NCBI GenBank assembly: GCA_964645835.1
Contig: CAZYDG010000092.1
Coordinates: forward strand, 15,444-79,443
DNA: 64,000 nucleotides
Direction: 5' to 3'
DNA from: CAZBME01 sp964645835
GTDB lineage: Bacteria > Desulfobacterota > Syntrophia > Syntrophales > UBA8958
Shown in pieces: positions 17,590 through 25,879 of the stretch. The translations under genes and the position numbers were made by a program. The notes below the pieces were generated by a model, which saw nothing but the letters and a program-made list of their open reading frames with translations, searched no databases and had not been told where the DNA came from. Position 1 is the stretch's first letter, and every line of letters begins with the position of its first letter.

Positions 17590-18462
17590 TTATTCATAGA
17601 CGATCTTATCGTCGGAAACAATCATACGCCGGCGCCTGCAGGCCCAGCACATGTACGAGACGGTAACAAAATAGCTTGCCGGATGTCGGGTAAGGGCCGC
17701 AATCTTTACCCCCAGGACCGTAGTACAACCGCCAAATCCCATGGGGCCGATGCCCAATTGATTGGCCTGCGCCATAATCCGCCTTTCGAGGTCAGCTAGA
17801 GCGGGATATTGATGACAATCGGACAACTTCCGCAATAATACGGCCTTGGAGGCCTCATAGCTGGAACTGCGGTCCCCGCCGATGGCAACACCCAGGATTC
17901 CGGGCGCACATCCCTGGCCCTGGGCCTTCTGAACGGCATGGAGGACAACCTTACGCACACCATCCAGGTCCCGGGCAGCGTGGAGTTGTGCATTCGGGAG
18001 GGCATACTGGGTCCCGACATTTTCACTACCTCCACCTTTGAGGATAAGATTCATGGTCAGCACGTCACCTGCCGCCTCTTGAAAATGTATGACGGGGAAA
18101 TCGCGCCCCCCCACATTGTTGCCTGTGTTGATTTCCGCCAGGGCATCAACGGCATTCGGGCGGAGATACGATCGTTTGGTTGCCTCGATAACGGCTTCGG
18201 TAATCTGATGTCTTATTCCCGCAAAGGAATTTTCTGCAGGAACGGAAACAAAAAATAAAGGCGTTCCCGTATCCTGACAGATGGGCGTCGAATCCCGCCG
18301 TGAAATCTCAATATTTTGTAAAATGGTTTCCAAGGCTCCTCTGGCTGCCGAACCCGTCTCTTCGCGCTGAAACGCCTCCCGCAAGGCCCCTTCCACATCG
18401 GAAGGCAAATCCGTTGAAGTTAAGCGGATCAACTCAATGATATCTTTCGTAATATCTTTCAT
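17590..18462 (-). CDS. Class I fumarate hydratase, alpha (N-terminal) subunit
   Basis: Binds the catalytic 4Fe-4S cluster. Seen: 290 residues with the three cluster cysteines in PICQDTGTP, GQGCAPGILG and FGGCTTVLG. NTGNNVGG and KGGGSENVGT provide the substrate and cluster environment. The ribosome site is AGGAGAGGCGTT before the ATG. The stop shares a base with an ATG of the beta subunit (TAATG), so the subunits are made together. In a syntrophic anaerobe this would serve a partial or reverse TCA path, such as propionate or benzoate metabolism (inference). The tail is rich in Arg/Cys: CWACRRRRMIVSDDK. Confidence 0.93.
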   Translation of the reverse strand: MKDITKDIIELIRLTSTDLPSDVEGALREAFQREETGSAARGALETILQNIEISRRDSTPICQDTGTPLFFVSVPAENSFAGIRHQITEAVIEATKRSYLRPNAVDALAEINTGNNVGGRDFPVIHFQEAAGDVLTMNLILKGGGSENVGTQYALPNAQLHAARDLDGVRKVVLHAVQKAQGQGCAPGILGVAIGGDRSSSYEASKAVLLRKLSDCHQYPALADLERRIMAQANQLGIGPMGFGGCTTVLGVKIAALTRHPASYFVTVSYMCWACRRRRMIVSDDKIVYE

Positions 18463-18560
18463 AACGCCTCTCCTGGCTGTTTCACGATCAAAATGTGCCT
18501 GAACGAGAAAGACCTTTAGCGAAGGATCAAGGATTCTTCAAGGGATATTTCTTCTAAACA

Positions 18561-18756
18561 AATCCACCACCAAAACCCAAAAACTTTAATGCACATATGA
18601 CGAAGAGCAGCAGGGTATTGGTTTGGAGGTGAATTGGATTTTTCCAACCCGTATCAGTGGTGTCATCTGCAGATAAAATTGAGGAAAAATCCCTGATCCG
18701 GAAGACCAAGGCCCTACTGCGATCCGTTCGATTCGTCTGATATTTGTTGGTGGATT
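18561..18756. repeat. AATCCACC-ended repeat, copy 1
   Basis: The element begins AATCCACCACCAAAA and ends TTTGTTGGTGGATT, giving inverted ends. Inside is a second perfect inverted repeat, GGATTTTTCC ... GGAAAAATCC, around a core with GTGTCATCTGC. The core (18628-18756) matches 46121-46251 well by eye, and its right end matches 36165-36236. No protein is encoded. It occupies about half of the 400-base gap between fumarase and YjbQ. Copies differ in length, so it may be an old non-autonomous mobile element. Confidence 0.65.
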
Positions 18757-18861
18757 GCGGTTTAACCTGTATTGGAACATTATTTTATGCTATGAAAATA
18801 TAGCGTCGCATTATCAAATCCGAAATAGAAGGATAACACCAAACACCGAGGTCGTAAACCC

Positions 18862-19269
18862 ATGCCGTCATTTACCGTCAAGACATCATCACAATGCGAA
18901 ATGATCGATATTACGAAGCGGATAAGCGATATTCTCCGGAAAGAAGGTACGATGGAGGGCATCTGCCAGGTCTTCGTTCCCCATACGACAGCCGCAGTCA
19001 CGATCAACGAAAACGCGGACCCTGACGTTCCCAGGGATATCCTCATGATCCTCGACCGGGTGGTTCCCCTTCGCGGCGGTTACCGGCATATGGAAGGAAA
19101 TTCCGCGGCCCATGCAAAGGCGTCCCTCATCGGGGCTTCGGAAACCGTCTTTATTGAGAATGGACACCTTGTTCTCGGCACATGGCAATCCGTATTTTTT
19201 TGTGAATTCGACGGACCAAGGACCCGCCAGGTGATCGTGAAGATTCTTTCAGGCCATAGCTCTCCCTGA
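18862..19269 (+). CDS. YjbQ/UPF0047 family protein
   Basis: 135 residues, full length for the family. The conserved block VFVPHTTAAVTINENADP is at about 33-50, followed by HMEGNSAAHAKASLIG and LGTWQSVFFCEFDGPR. The His and Asn/Glu residues in these stretches form the trimeric family's proposed active site; some members have weak thiamine-phosphate synthase activity, but the true role is unsettled. The start has only a weak ribosome site. The MFS gene follows after 33 bases on the same strand. Confidence 0.93.
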   Translation: MPSFTVKTSSQCEMIDITKRISDILRKEGTMEGICQVFVPHTTAAVTINENADPDVPRDILMILDRVVPLRGGYRHMEGNSAAHAKASLIGASETVFIENGHLVLGTWQSVFFCEFDGPRTRQVIVKILSGHSSP

Positions 19270-19302
19270 TCGTCACAGACATGAAAGAGCTTATCAACGC
19301 CT

Positions 19303-20766
19303 GTGGATATTAAGAAAAACATAGACAACAAGCGCAAGGGATATTCGATTGTCATCAGCGTCGCCCTTGCCGTCTTCATGGTCCGCCTGGACAGCTACAT
19401 CGTCAATATATCCCTGCCGACGATTTCACGATACTTTCATGTGGACATGGGAGAAATATCGTGGGTCATCATCTCCTATCTGTTGGTTATGACCGGCAGC
19501 ATGCTCATCTTTGGGAAACTGGCCGACAAGATTGGCCTGAAGAAGATCTTCATCGGCGGATACGTTTTTTTTACTGTGGGGTCCTTGCTTTGTGGCCTTT
19601 CACCTTCGATCCTTCTCCTTAACATATCACGTGGCATTCAGGGTATCGGCGGCGCCATGATGGTGACAAGCGCTTTTGCCATCATTTCCCATTATCTGCC
19701 GGTGGAGCATACAGGATGGGCCTTCGGCATCTGCGCATTTGCGAACTCCCTGGGCATCATGATCGGCGCCCCCCTGGGCGGTCTGCTGACAGGCTTCTTC
19801 TCCTGGCAATTGATATTCCTGATCAATATCCCCGTCGGTGTTTTTGCCGTCATCGTCGCCCGGCGCGCCCTGCCTGCCGATAACGTGTCAGCTTCCATCA
19901 AAGACACCCCTTTCGATCTGGCGGGTTCAGCCTTGAGTTTTATCGCCGTTTCCGCCTTTATCTTCGTCCTCACTATGGGCCGGACAATGGGATGGACATC
20001 TGTTTTCGTCTTAACGGCGGCAGGAGTGGCCCTTGTTGCACTGCCGCTTTTTGTGATCCGGGAAAGAAGCTTTGCGGACCCGATCCTTGATTTTTCAATC
20101 TTCGAAAACCGTGACTTCACCTTCGCCAACGTAACAACCCTGCTGGCCCTCATGCTCCTTTCCGGGGGAAATTTCCTCATGCCCTTTTATCTCGAAATGG
20201 TGAAGGGCTTGAGGCCGGAATATGTCGGCGCCGTGATCCTCATCTATTCCATCGTTTACATGCCCATCGGGCTTTATTCCGGCAGGCTCTCCGACCGCAT
20301 CTCGCCTTCAGTCATCAGTTCCACCGCCTGCCTTATCGCATTAGGGGCCTGCCTGACTTTTACGTTTACCCTGACCCTTCCAGGGCTTATGCCGCCTGTC
20401 TTATTTCTGATTCTTCTGGCAATCGGTTATGGATTCTTTTTCTCTTCCAACAACCACCTCGTCATGTCTCTTGCGCCTGCCGATCACCAGGGAAGCGCCT
20501 CCGGCATCTACAGTACGGTCATGAACGTCGGCATGGTACTGGGCGTCTGTATCTTCGAAGGCTCCTTTTCACTATCCCTTCCATCCGGTTTGTCCATCAA
20601 GCATATACCGCCGGTTCAAGGGGACGATCATCTTATCGGCCTTTTAACGATTGCTTTCCAGCATGCCTTTATGGTCGGCTGCGTTATATGTTTTCTGGCA
20701 TTTATGTTTTCTTTACCGTGGAAGCGAATCTTTTTCTCTAAAGCAAAAAAATGTGATAATGGTTAA
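19303..20766 (+). CDS. MFS drug-type exporter (DHA2, EmrB/QacA-like, 14 TM)
   Basis: 487 residues starting at GTG (no better start upstream and no clear ribosome site). About fourteen membrane helices. Motif A is GKLADKIGLKKIF, and motif C-like GAPLGGLLTGFFSWQLIFLINIP marks an antiporter that exports its substrate. The first helix has FMVRLDSYIVNISLPTI, where DHA2 members usually read LDxTIVNVALP; the acidic Asp is kept. The NCS2 permease and radical SAM cassette follow on the same strand, so export of a product is conceivable but unproven. Confidence 0.9.
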   Translation: MDIKKNIDNKRKGYSIVISVALAVFMVRLDSYIVNISLPTISRYFHVDMGEISWVIISYLLVMTGSMLIFGKLADKIGLKKIFIGGYVFFTVGSLLCGLSPSILLLNISRGIQGIGGAMMVTSAFAIISHYLPVEHTGWAFGICAFANSLGIMIGAPLGGLLTGFFSWQLIFLINIPVGVFAVIVARRALPADNVSASIKDTPFDLAGSALSFIAVSAFIFVLTMGRTMGWTSVFVLTAAGVALVALPLFVIRERSFADPILDFSIFENRDFTFANVTTLLALMLLSGGNFLMPFYLEMVKGLRPEYVGAVILIYSIVYMPIGLYSGRLSDRISPSVISSTACLIALGACLTFTFTLTLPGLMPPVLFLILLAIGYGFFFSSNNHLVMSLAPADHQGSASGIYSTVMNVGMVLGVCIFEGSFSLSLPSGLSIKHIPPVQGDDHLIGLLTIAFQHAFMVGCVICFLAFMFSLPWKRIFFSKAKKCDNG

Positions 20767-20801
20767 TGCTATGAATATTAACCTTGAGACGGACTCCCAT
20801 T

Positions 20802-22511
20802 ATGGCGATTAAACCGGCGAATCTTCTGTACGGCGTTGATGAAAAACCGCCCCTGCAAATCATTATCATCCTTGCCATTCAGCACATCTTCTTTTTAACG
20901 AGCGGGTTGATCGTGGCGACTATCGTGATGCGCGAAGTCGGCGGTTCTCATGAATTGATCAACAGCGTCATCAGCATGGCGATGATCGCCGGCGGGATCG
21001 CCACCATCATTCAGGCCTTGGGCAAAGGCCCTTTCGGCAGCGGGTACCTCTGTACGGAAGGTATCGATCCCACGTTCATTTCCACATCGATCCTCGCAGG
21101 CACAACGGGCGGCATCTCTCTCATCTTTGGTATTACTATCGTCTCCGGCGTTATTGAATGCCTGCTCTCCCGTGTCATTCATAAGCTAAGAATTCTTTTC
21201 CCGCCGGAAGTGACGGGTGTGGTCCTCGCCATGGTAGGTCTTAACATCATCCCTATCATGATGACGAATTTCTTCAGTATCAACAGCATCAACGATCCCG
21301 TGGAGACCAATAATGTCCTGGTCGCTGTCATCACACTCTTTTTTATGGTGGCCACGAATGTCTGGAGCAAGGGCAAACTGCGGCTTTACTCCGTTATTAT
21401 CGGCATGGTAATCGGCTATATTGCGGCATATGTCCTGGGTGTTTTAAAGCCTTCCGATATTGACCGTTTTTCCTATCTGCCGATCATAGCTTTCCCCGAT
21501 CTGTCCTATATAAGCTGGTCTTTCAATACAGCGCTTCTAGTCCCGATCCTCGTCGCCACCATCGCCTCCACCTTAAAAGGTGTCGCCACCCTGACCATGT
21601 GCCAGAAGGTCAACGACGCCGAATGGAAACGGCCCGACCTGGAAAACATCGGCAAGGGCACATTTGCCGACGGCATCGCCTCAATCCTCGGTGGGCTGAT
21701 GGGCGGATTAGGACAATCACTCTATGCTGCAAGCGTGGGCCTTTCCATGGCCACAGGAGCGACAAGCCGCGTCATCGCCTTTTTCACAGGGGGCATCTTC
21801 ATTGGGCTCGCCTTTTTGCCGAAGCTTACCGCAATTTTCAGCATCATGCCCAAGCCGGTCATGGGAGGAGCACTTCTATTCATGGTATCGTTCATGGTGA
21901 TTTCGGGCATCCAGATCATGACCTCCCGCATGATCGACATCCGAAAGACCTTCGTTATCGCCATATCGCTCATCTTCGGCATCAGCGTGGACATTTTTCC
22001 AAGCCTCTATCGTAACGTCCATCCCTATTTACAGCCCTTTTTCAGTTCTTCTCTGGCGGTAACAACCTTGCTCGCCATGTTCCTTAATCTTCTTTTCAGG
22101 ATCGGCATTTCCAAGCGAGAGTTTCTTGAATTGATCCCCGGTGTCGATTCCTCACGGAAAATATTTGATTTCATGGAAAACCAGGGTGCTGCCTGGGGTG
22201 GGCGCAGCGAGGTTTTTCAGAAGGCTAAAATGGCCGTCAACGAATTTCTGGAAGCCGTCCCCAGTCTCAATATACAGGACGAAAAGATTATTGCCGATGT
22301 CTTCTTTGACGAATTCAATCTCGATATCACGATCCATTACCACGGAATCCCCATGGAATTTCCCCTGGCCTGCCCTTCTCCGGACGAAATTCTGGATGAC
22401 GATACAGCCGGCGTCCGTCTCGCCGGATACCTTGTCAAGCAATATGCGGACGAGGTCAAGATAGAACTTGTGAATAGCCAATGTGTGCTGAAAATCCATT
22501 TCGATCATTAA
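20802..22511 (+). CDS. NCS2-family (uracil/xanthine permease-like) transporter with C-terminal ~115-residue extension
   Basis: Purine/pyrimidine-type transporter. Seen: 569 residues from the ATG at 20802 (GAGACGG about 9 bases upstream). Residues up to about 440 hold 12-14 membrane helices, with the family segments GTGGISLIFGITIVSGVIE and GGLMGGLGQSLYAASVGL. The last about 115 residues (FDFMENQGAAWGGRSE to the end) are soluble, with a FFDEFNLDITIHYHG strand pattern and AGVRLAGYLVKQYADEVK. They may be an ATPase-like or regulatory fold, as seen in some soluble-tail NCS2 members. The PqqD-like gene starts 11 bases downstream, so it is probably in one transcript with the radical SAM cassette. Confidence 0.85.
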   Translation: MAIKPANLLYGVDEKPPLQIIIILAIQHIFFLTSGLIVATIVMREVGGSHELINSVISMAMIAGGIATIIQALGKGPFGSGYLCTEGIDPTFISTSILAGTTGGISLIFGITIVSGVIECLLSRVIHKLRILFPPEVTGVVLAMVGLNIIPIMMTNFFSINSINDPVETNNVLVAVITLFFMVATNVWSKGKLRLYSVIIGMVIGYIAAYVLGVLKPSDIDRFSYLPIIAFPDLSYISWSFNTALLVPILVATIASTLKGVATLTMCQKVNDAEWKRPDLENIGKGTFADGIASILGGLMGGLGQSLYAASVGLSMATGATSRVIAFFTGGIFIGLAFLPKLTAIFSIMPKPVMGGALLFMVSFMVISGIQIMTSRMIDIRKTFVIAISLIFGISVDIFPSLYRNVHPYLQPFFSSSLAVTTLLAMFLNLLFRIGISKREFLELIPGVDSSRKIFDFMENQGAAWGGRSEVFQKAKMAVNEFLEAVPSLNIQDEKIIADVFFDEFNLDITIHYHGIPMEFPLACPSPDEILDDDTAGVRLAGYLVKQYADEVKIELVNSQCVLKIHFDH

Positions 22512-22522
22512 TTAATGAAAAG

Positions 22523-22807
22523 ATGAACACGGAAAAATATCTCGTTGCCAACCCATCTATCGTCCTGCGAGAGGAATTCGACGATTGGGCCATCTTGTTC
22601 GATCCCGATACGGGCAACGCCTTCGGCTTGAATCCTATCGGCGTCCTGATCTGGAAATGTCTGGATGGCCATCACAGCACGGAATCCATTATATCAACCA
22701 TCAGGGAGATGGCAGAAGGAATCCCGGATGACATGCAAGATCATGTCATCGGCTTCATAAAAACAGCCGTCGATCTGGGTTTAGCCACCTATGATATGCA
22801 AGGATGA
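22523..22807 (+). CDS. PqqD-like peptide chaperone (SynChlorMet ScmD type)
   Basis: Binds the leader of a precursor peptide and presents it to a radical SAM enzyme. Seen: 94 residues from the ATG at 22523, full length for PqqD. The winged-helix RRE pattern is clear: NPSIVLREEFDDWAILFDPD, GLNPIGVLIWKCLDGHHS (the hydrophobic L-N-x-x-G-x-x-I-W-x-x-L-D-G core), then a C-terminal helix IGFIKTAVDLGLATYD. The next gene follows with a 4-base gap or a small overlap, depending on its start. Known: PqqD with two PqqE-like proteins is the SynChlorMet arrangement described for syntrophs and relatives. Which SynChlorMet subtype this belongs to is a judgement from memory. Confidence 0.85.
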   Translation: MNTEKYLVANPSIVLREEFDDWAILFDPDTGNAFGLNPIGVLIWKCLDGHHSTESIISTIREMAEGIPDDMQDHVIGFIKTAVDLGLATYDMQG

Positions 22808-22811
22808 TCAC

Positions 22812-23936
22812 GTGACTGAACCCGTCATGAAAACGCCGCGCTCCGTTGATGTTGCAATTACAAGTTTTTGCAACCTGCGGTGCGCCTATTGCAGTCATTT
22901 TACGGGACCCGGCGATGTAGGCACCGATCTTCCGCTTCCCGAATGGCTCCGATTCATTGAGGAACTGGGGCGAGCCACCGTAATGAATGTCACGCTATCC
23001 GGAGGCGAGCCTTTTTTTCGATCCGATCTCAAGGCCATAATTTCCGGCATCGTAGCCAGTCGAATGCGCTTCTCCATCCTGACCAACGGCACCCTGATCG
23101 ATAATGAGATGGCCGCCTTTCTGGCGTCGACACGCCGTTGCCATTCGATCCAGGTGTCCATTGACGGCGCAGTGGACATCACCCATGATGCGTTCAGGGG
23201 CAAAGGTAATTTTTCACGAGCAATAGAGGGCATCCGGATCTTACAGAAACATAATCTTCCCGCCACGGTCCGTGTGACGATTCACCGGAAAAACGTTCAT
23301 GAGCTGACCGCCGTGGCCAAGCTGCTATTGGATGAAATCGGCCTCCCTGCATTTTCTACCAATTCTGCCAGCCACATGGGCCTTTGCCGGAAAAACGCCG
23401 ATCAGACCCAGTTAACTGCCGACGAATATTCCCTGGCCATTGAAATGCTCATGGAACTTACCGGTATCTACCCGGGACGGATTAATGCCACAGCGGGACC
23501 TCTGGCGGATGGCCTGGCATGGATGGAGATGGAGAGAGCCCGCCTCAATCATGAGCCTCCCATGGATGGCCGGGGCTTTCTCACGGGCTGCAGCGGTCCC
23601 CGGCAAACCCTTGCCATCCGTGCCGACGGCGTATTTGTCCCTTGCCAGCAACTCGGCCATATTGCTCTGGGGCGCATCAACGACGACGATCTTGTACAGG
23701 TCTGGCAGCAACATGCGGAATTACATGTTCTCCGGGACCGCCACCGGATCCCTCTTGACCAGTTCGACTTTTGCCGGGATTGTGCATACATTCCCTACTG
23801 CACGGGTAACTGCCCGGCCACGGCTTATACCATAGCGGGTCATGCCAACCATCCCAGCCCTGACGCCTGTTTGCGTCTTTTTATGGAAAAAGGCGGGCAC
23901 CTGCCGGAGCGTCTATTTTCTCAAATGATCTCTTGA
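22812..23936 (+). CDS. Radical SAM/SPASM protein (ScmE-like)
   Basis: PqqE-like enzyme likely to modify a peptide by radical chemistry. Seen: 374 residues from GTG at 22812, with AAGGA 7 bases upstream; an ATG at 22827 is an alternative. The SAM cluster motif is FCNLRCAYC (C20, C24, C27), followed by TLSGGEPFFR, the SAM-binding GGE. The C-terminal SPASM region has CSGPRQ, VPCQQL, FCRDCAYIPYCTGNC and DACLRLF, enough cysteines for two auxiliary 4Fe-4S clusters. The start TPRSVDVAITSFCNLRC and segments RMRFSILTNGTLID and VQVSIDG fit the ScmE type as I recall it. Substrate unknown. Confidence 0.88.
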   Translation: MTEPVMKTPRSVDVAITSFCNLRCAYCSHFTGPGDVGTDLPLPEWLRFIEELGRATVMNVTLSGGEPFFRSDLKAIISGIVASRMRFSILTNGTLIDNEMAAFLASTRRCHSIQVSIDGAVDITHDAFRGKGNFSRAIEGIRILQKHNLPATVRVTIHRKNVHELTAVAKLLLDEIGLPAFSTNSASHMGLCRKNADQTQLTADEYSLAIEMLMELTGIYPGRINATAGPLADGLAWMEMERARLNHEPPMDGRGFLTGCSGPRQTLAIRADGVFVPCQQLGHIALGRINDDDLVQVWQQHAELHVLRDRHRIPLDQFDFCRDCAYIPYCTGNCPATAYTIAGHANHPSPDACLRLFMEKGGHLPERLFSQMIS

Positions 23937-23952
23937 GGCTTCTTCATATTTT

Positions 23953-25038
23953 ATGACCCCGTCCATTTCCTATCCCTTGAACCAACTCTATTTTTATTTG
24001 ACGGATACCTGTAACTGCCGCTGCCGCCATTGCTGGATTGAACCTCGATATACGGCCGAAGGCAAGATGTCTGACGGTCTCGATGCGGCCCTGTTTGAAT
24101 CCATTCTCGATCAGGCATTGCCATTGGGGCTTGCCGGGATAAAGCTGACCGGCGGGGAACCCCTGCTCCATCCCCACATCCATAAGCTACTCGACTCGGC
24201 ACGGCATAGGAATATCAGCCTCACCTTGGAGACAAACGGTATTCTTTGCACATCCGATATGGCCTCGCGACTGGCAGATTTCGGAAACATATCCGTTGCT
24301 GTCAGTCTCGACGGGGCAGATGGCAAAACGCACGATTTTATCAGGGGTAGGAAAGGCTGTTTTGACGCCGCTGTCGCTGGGATTAAAAATCTTGTCCGGT
24401 GCGGATTAAAGCCCCAGATAATCATGACCATTATGGACCGGAACAAGGGCCAGATGGGATATTTGGTCGAACTTGCCGAGTCCCTGGACGCCGGGTCCGT
24501 CAAATTCAATGTTCTTCAACCGACGGCACGGGGGGAACGGCTCCATGATACGGGAGAAATGCTGGAGATTGAAGAATTGATCGCCTTGGGCAAATGGGTT
24601 GACGATACTTTATGCACCACGGCAACTATCCCCGTCAGCTTTCATCAGCCACCGGCATTTCGCAGGATGGGGAAAATGTTCGGTAATGGAGGGGATGGTT
24701 GCCAGACTTGCGGCATCTTGGGCATCATGGGCGTCCTGGCGGATGGGTCTTATGCCCTTTGCGGCATCGGCGCCACCGTCCCGGAAATGATTTTCGGCCA
24801 TGCCGCCACGAACAAACTCGAAGCCATCTGGCGGAACCATCCCGTATTAACCGAAATTCGGGATGGCCTTCCGCATCAGATGACGGGCGTTTGCACACGC
24901 TGCTTATTGAAGCGTTTTTGCCTTGGCAGTTGCCTTGCCCAGAATTACTATCGGCGAAATGACCTATGGGCGCCGTTCTGGTATTGCGAAGATGCCTACG
25001 AGAAAGGGCTTTTCCCCGATTCAAGGCTGAGACCATGA
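23953..25038 (+). CDS. Radical SAM/SPASM protein (ScmF-like)
   Basis: Second PqqE-like enzyme of the cassette. Seen: 361 residues starting PLNQLYFYLTDTCNCRCRHC, with the CxxxCxxC SAM cluster at C20, C24, C27. The next residues WIEPRY and LTGGEPLLHP (GGE) follow the ScmF pattern. SPASM cysteines: CQTCGILG, ALCGIG, CTRCLLKRFCLGSC and WYCEDAY. A 16-base gap separates it from the ScmE-like gene. Two distinct radical SAM enzymes suggest a product with two kinds of modification, or two cores. Its 3' end converges (19-base gap) on the AT-rich secreted protein gene. Confidence 0.88.
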   Translation: MTPSISYPLNQLYFYLTDTCNCRCRHCWIEPRYTAEGKMSDGLDAALFESILDQALPLGLAGIKLTGGEPLLHPHIHKLLDSARHRNISLTLETNGILCTSDMASRLADFGNISVAVSLDGADGKTHDFIRGRKGCFDAAVAGIKNLVRCGLKPQIIMTIMDRNKGQMGYLVELAESLDAGSVKFNVLQPTARGERLHDTGEMLEIEELIALGKWVDDTLCTTATIPVSFHQPPAFRRMGKMFGNGGDGCQTCGILGIMGVLADGSYALCGIGATVPEMIFGHAATNKLEAIWRNHPVLTEIRDGLPHQMTGVCTRCLLKRFCLGSCLAQNYYRRNDLWAPFWYCEDAYEKGLFPDSRLRP

Positions 25039-25057
25039 TTCAATTCTAAAGCTCTGG

Positions 25058-25873
25058 TTAATTCGAGTCAAGATTACTGCAGTTGACATAACCACAAGAT
25101 ATAAGTCTTGCTATGCCAACTATACAGCCAATAGTGGATGAAACATTAGCTGCACCAAGACTAAAACAACTAATGCAGTGTAAGGCAGTTTGTACGGTTC
25201 CAAATACTTTTGTGGCACTGCATAAGCCCGTTGACAGTATATCTTTCAGAGAACCAATTGTGATATCAATACCTAGCGTTTTACCTATACAGGCTAATAT
25301 ATCCGAAACGTCTGTCGATTCCGAGCCAAAATTTCGCGATGCCCTATCATCTAGTGTCGCATGCGGTGTCTTACGTAGTGTCATATCTGGAACTATTACT
25401 TGTGATAAGTCAGTAAATTGTACTTCGCTTTTAGTCTTTGCTTCGATTTGATCTTGTGAAATGACTATAACAGAATCACCCTTTCCATAGATTTTAGCCT
25501 CATTTTGACCACTTTTGTTAGGCGAAATATCCATGAAGAAATACTCATTCTTATCTTTCATATAATACATATATAATTGCTTATCTTGGTCTTTCTGGTC
25601 AATCAGTGGAATTATTATGATACTGGTACCAGGACCATTTTTACAGTTGTTTCCGATTAGATAAGCATTACTTTTTTTATAAATATTCGTAGCTTGCAAC
25701 TTATTCATTGCTAGTTTTATATTACCATCATCTAAAGCCTTGATGTCGACTATTTGAGCTTCTTTGCCAAGAGATAATGGGGCTGCATGTATTTTAAACG
25801 TCGGAGAAATAATTAAGATAATTAATAGTGTTAAAGCAACAACCTTCATCATTTGAAATTTCATTGAATACAT
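25058..25873 (-). CDS. Secreted cysteine-rich protein, halocin C8-like architecture (putative bacteriocin precursor)
   Basis: 271 residues, much more AT-rich than the neighbours. An N-terminal signal helix (ALTLLIILIISPTFKIHAAP) is followed by a soluble region with SIIIIPLIDQKDQDKQLYMY and KIYGKGDSVIVIS, and then a C-terminal hydrophobic, Cys-rich stretch from about 193: LACIGKTLGID, GLCSATK, LHCISCFSLG, IGCIVG, SCGYVNCS. Seven cysteines fall in the last 78 residues. Signal, pro-region and Cys-rich mature tail is the layout of halocin C8 and its bacterial relatives, where the tail is the antimicrobial and the pro-region can act as immunity. This is pattern-based, not a database match. It may or may not be a substrate of the radical SAM proteins. 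Confidence 0.5.
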   Translation of the reverse strand: MYSMKFQMMKVVALTLLIILIISPTFKIHAAPLSLGKEAQIVDIKALDDGNIKLAMNKLQATNIYKKSNAYLIGNNCKNGPGTSIIIIPLIDQKDQDKQLYMYYMKDKNEYFFMDISPNKSGQNEAKIYGKGDSVIVISQDQIEAKTKSEVQFTDLSQVIVPDMTLRKTPHATLDDRASRNFGSESTDVSDILACIGKTLGIDITIGSLKDILSTGLCSATKVFGTVQTALHCISCFSLGAANVSSTIGCIVGIARLISCGYVNCSNLDSN

Positions 25874-25879
25874 TCCACC

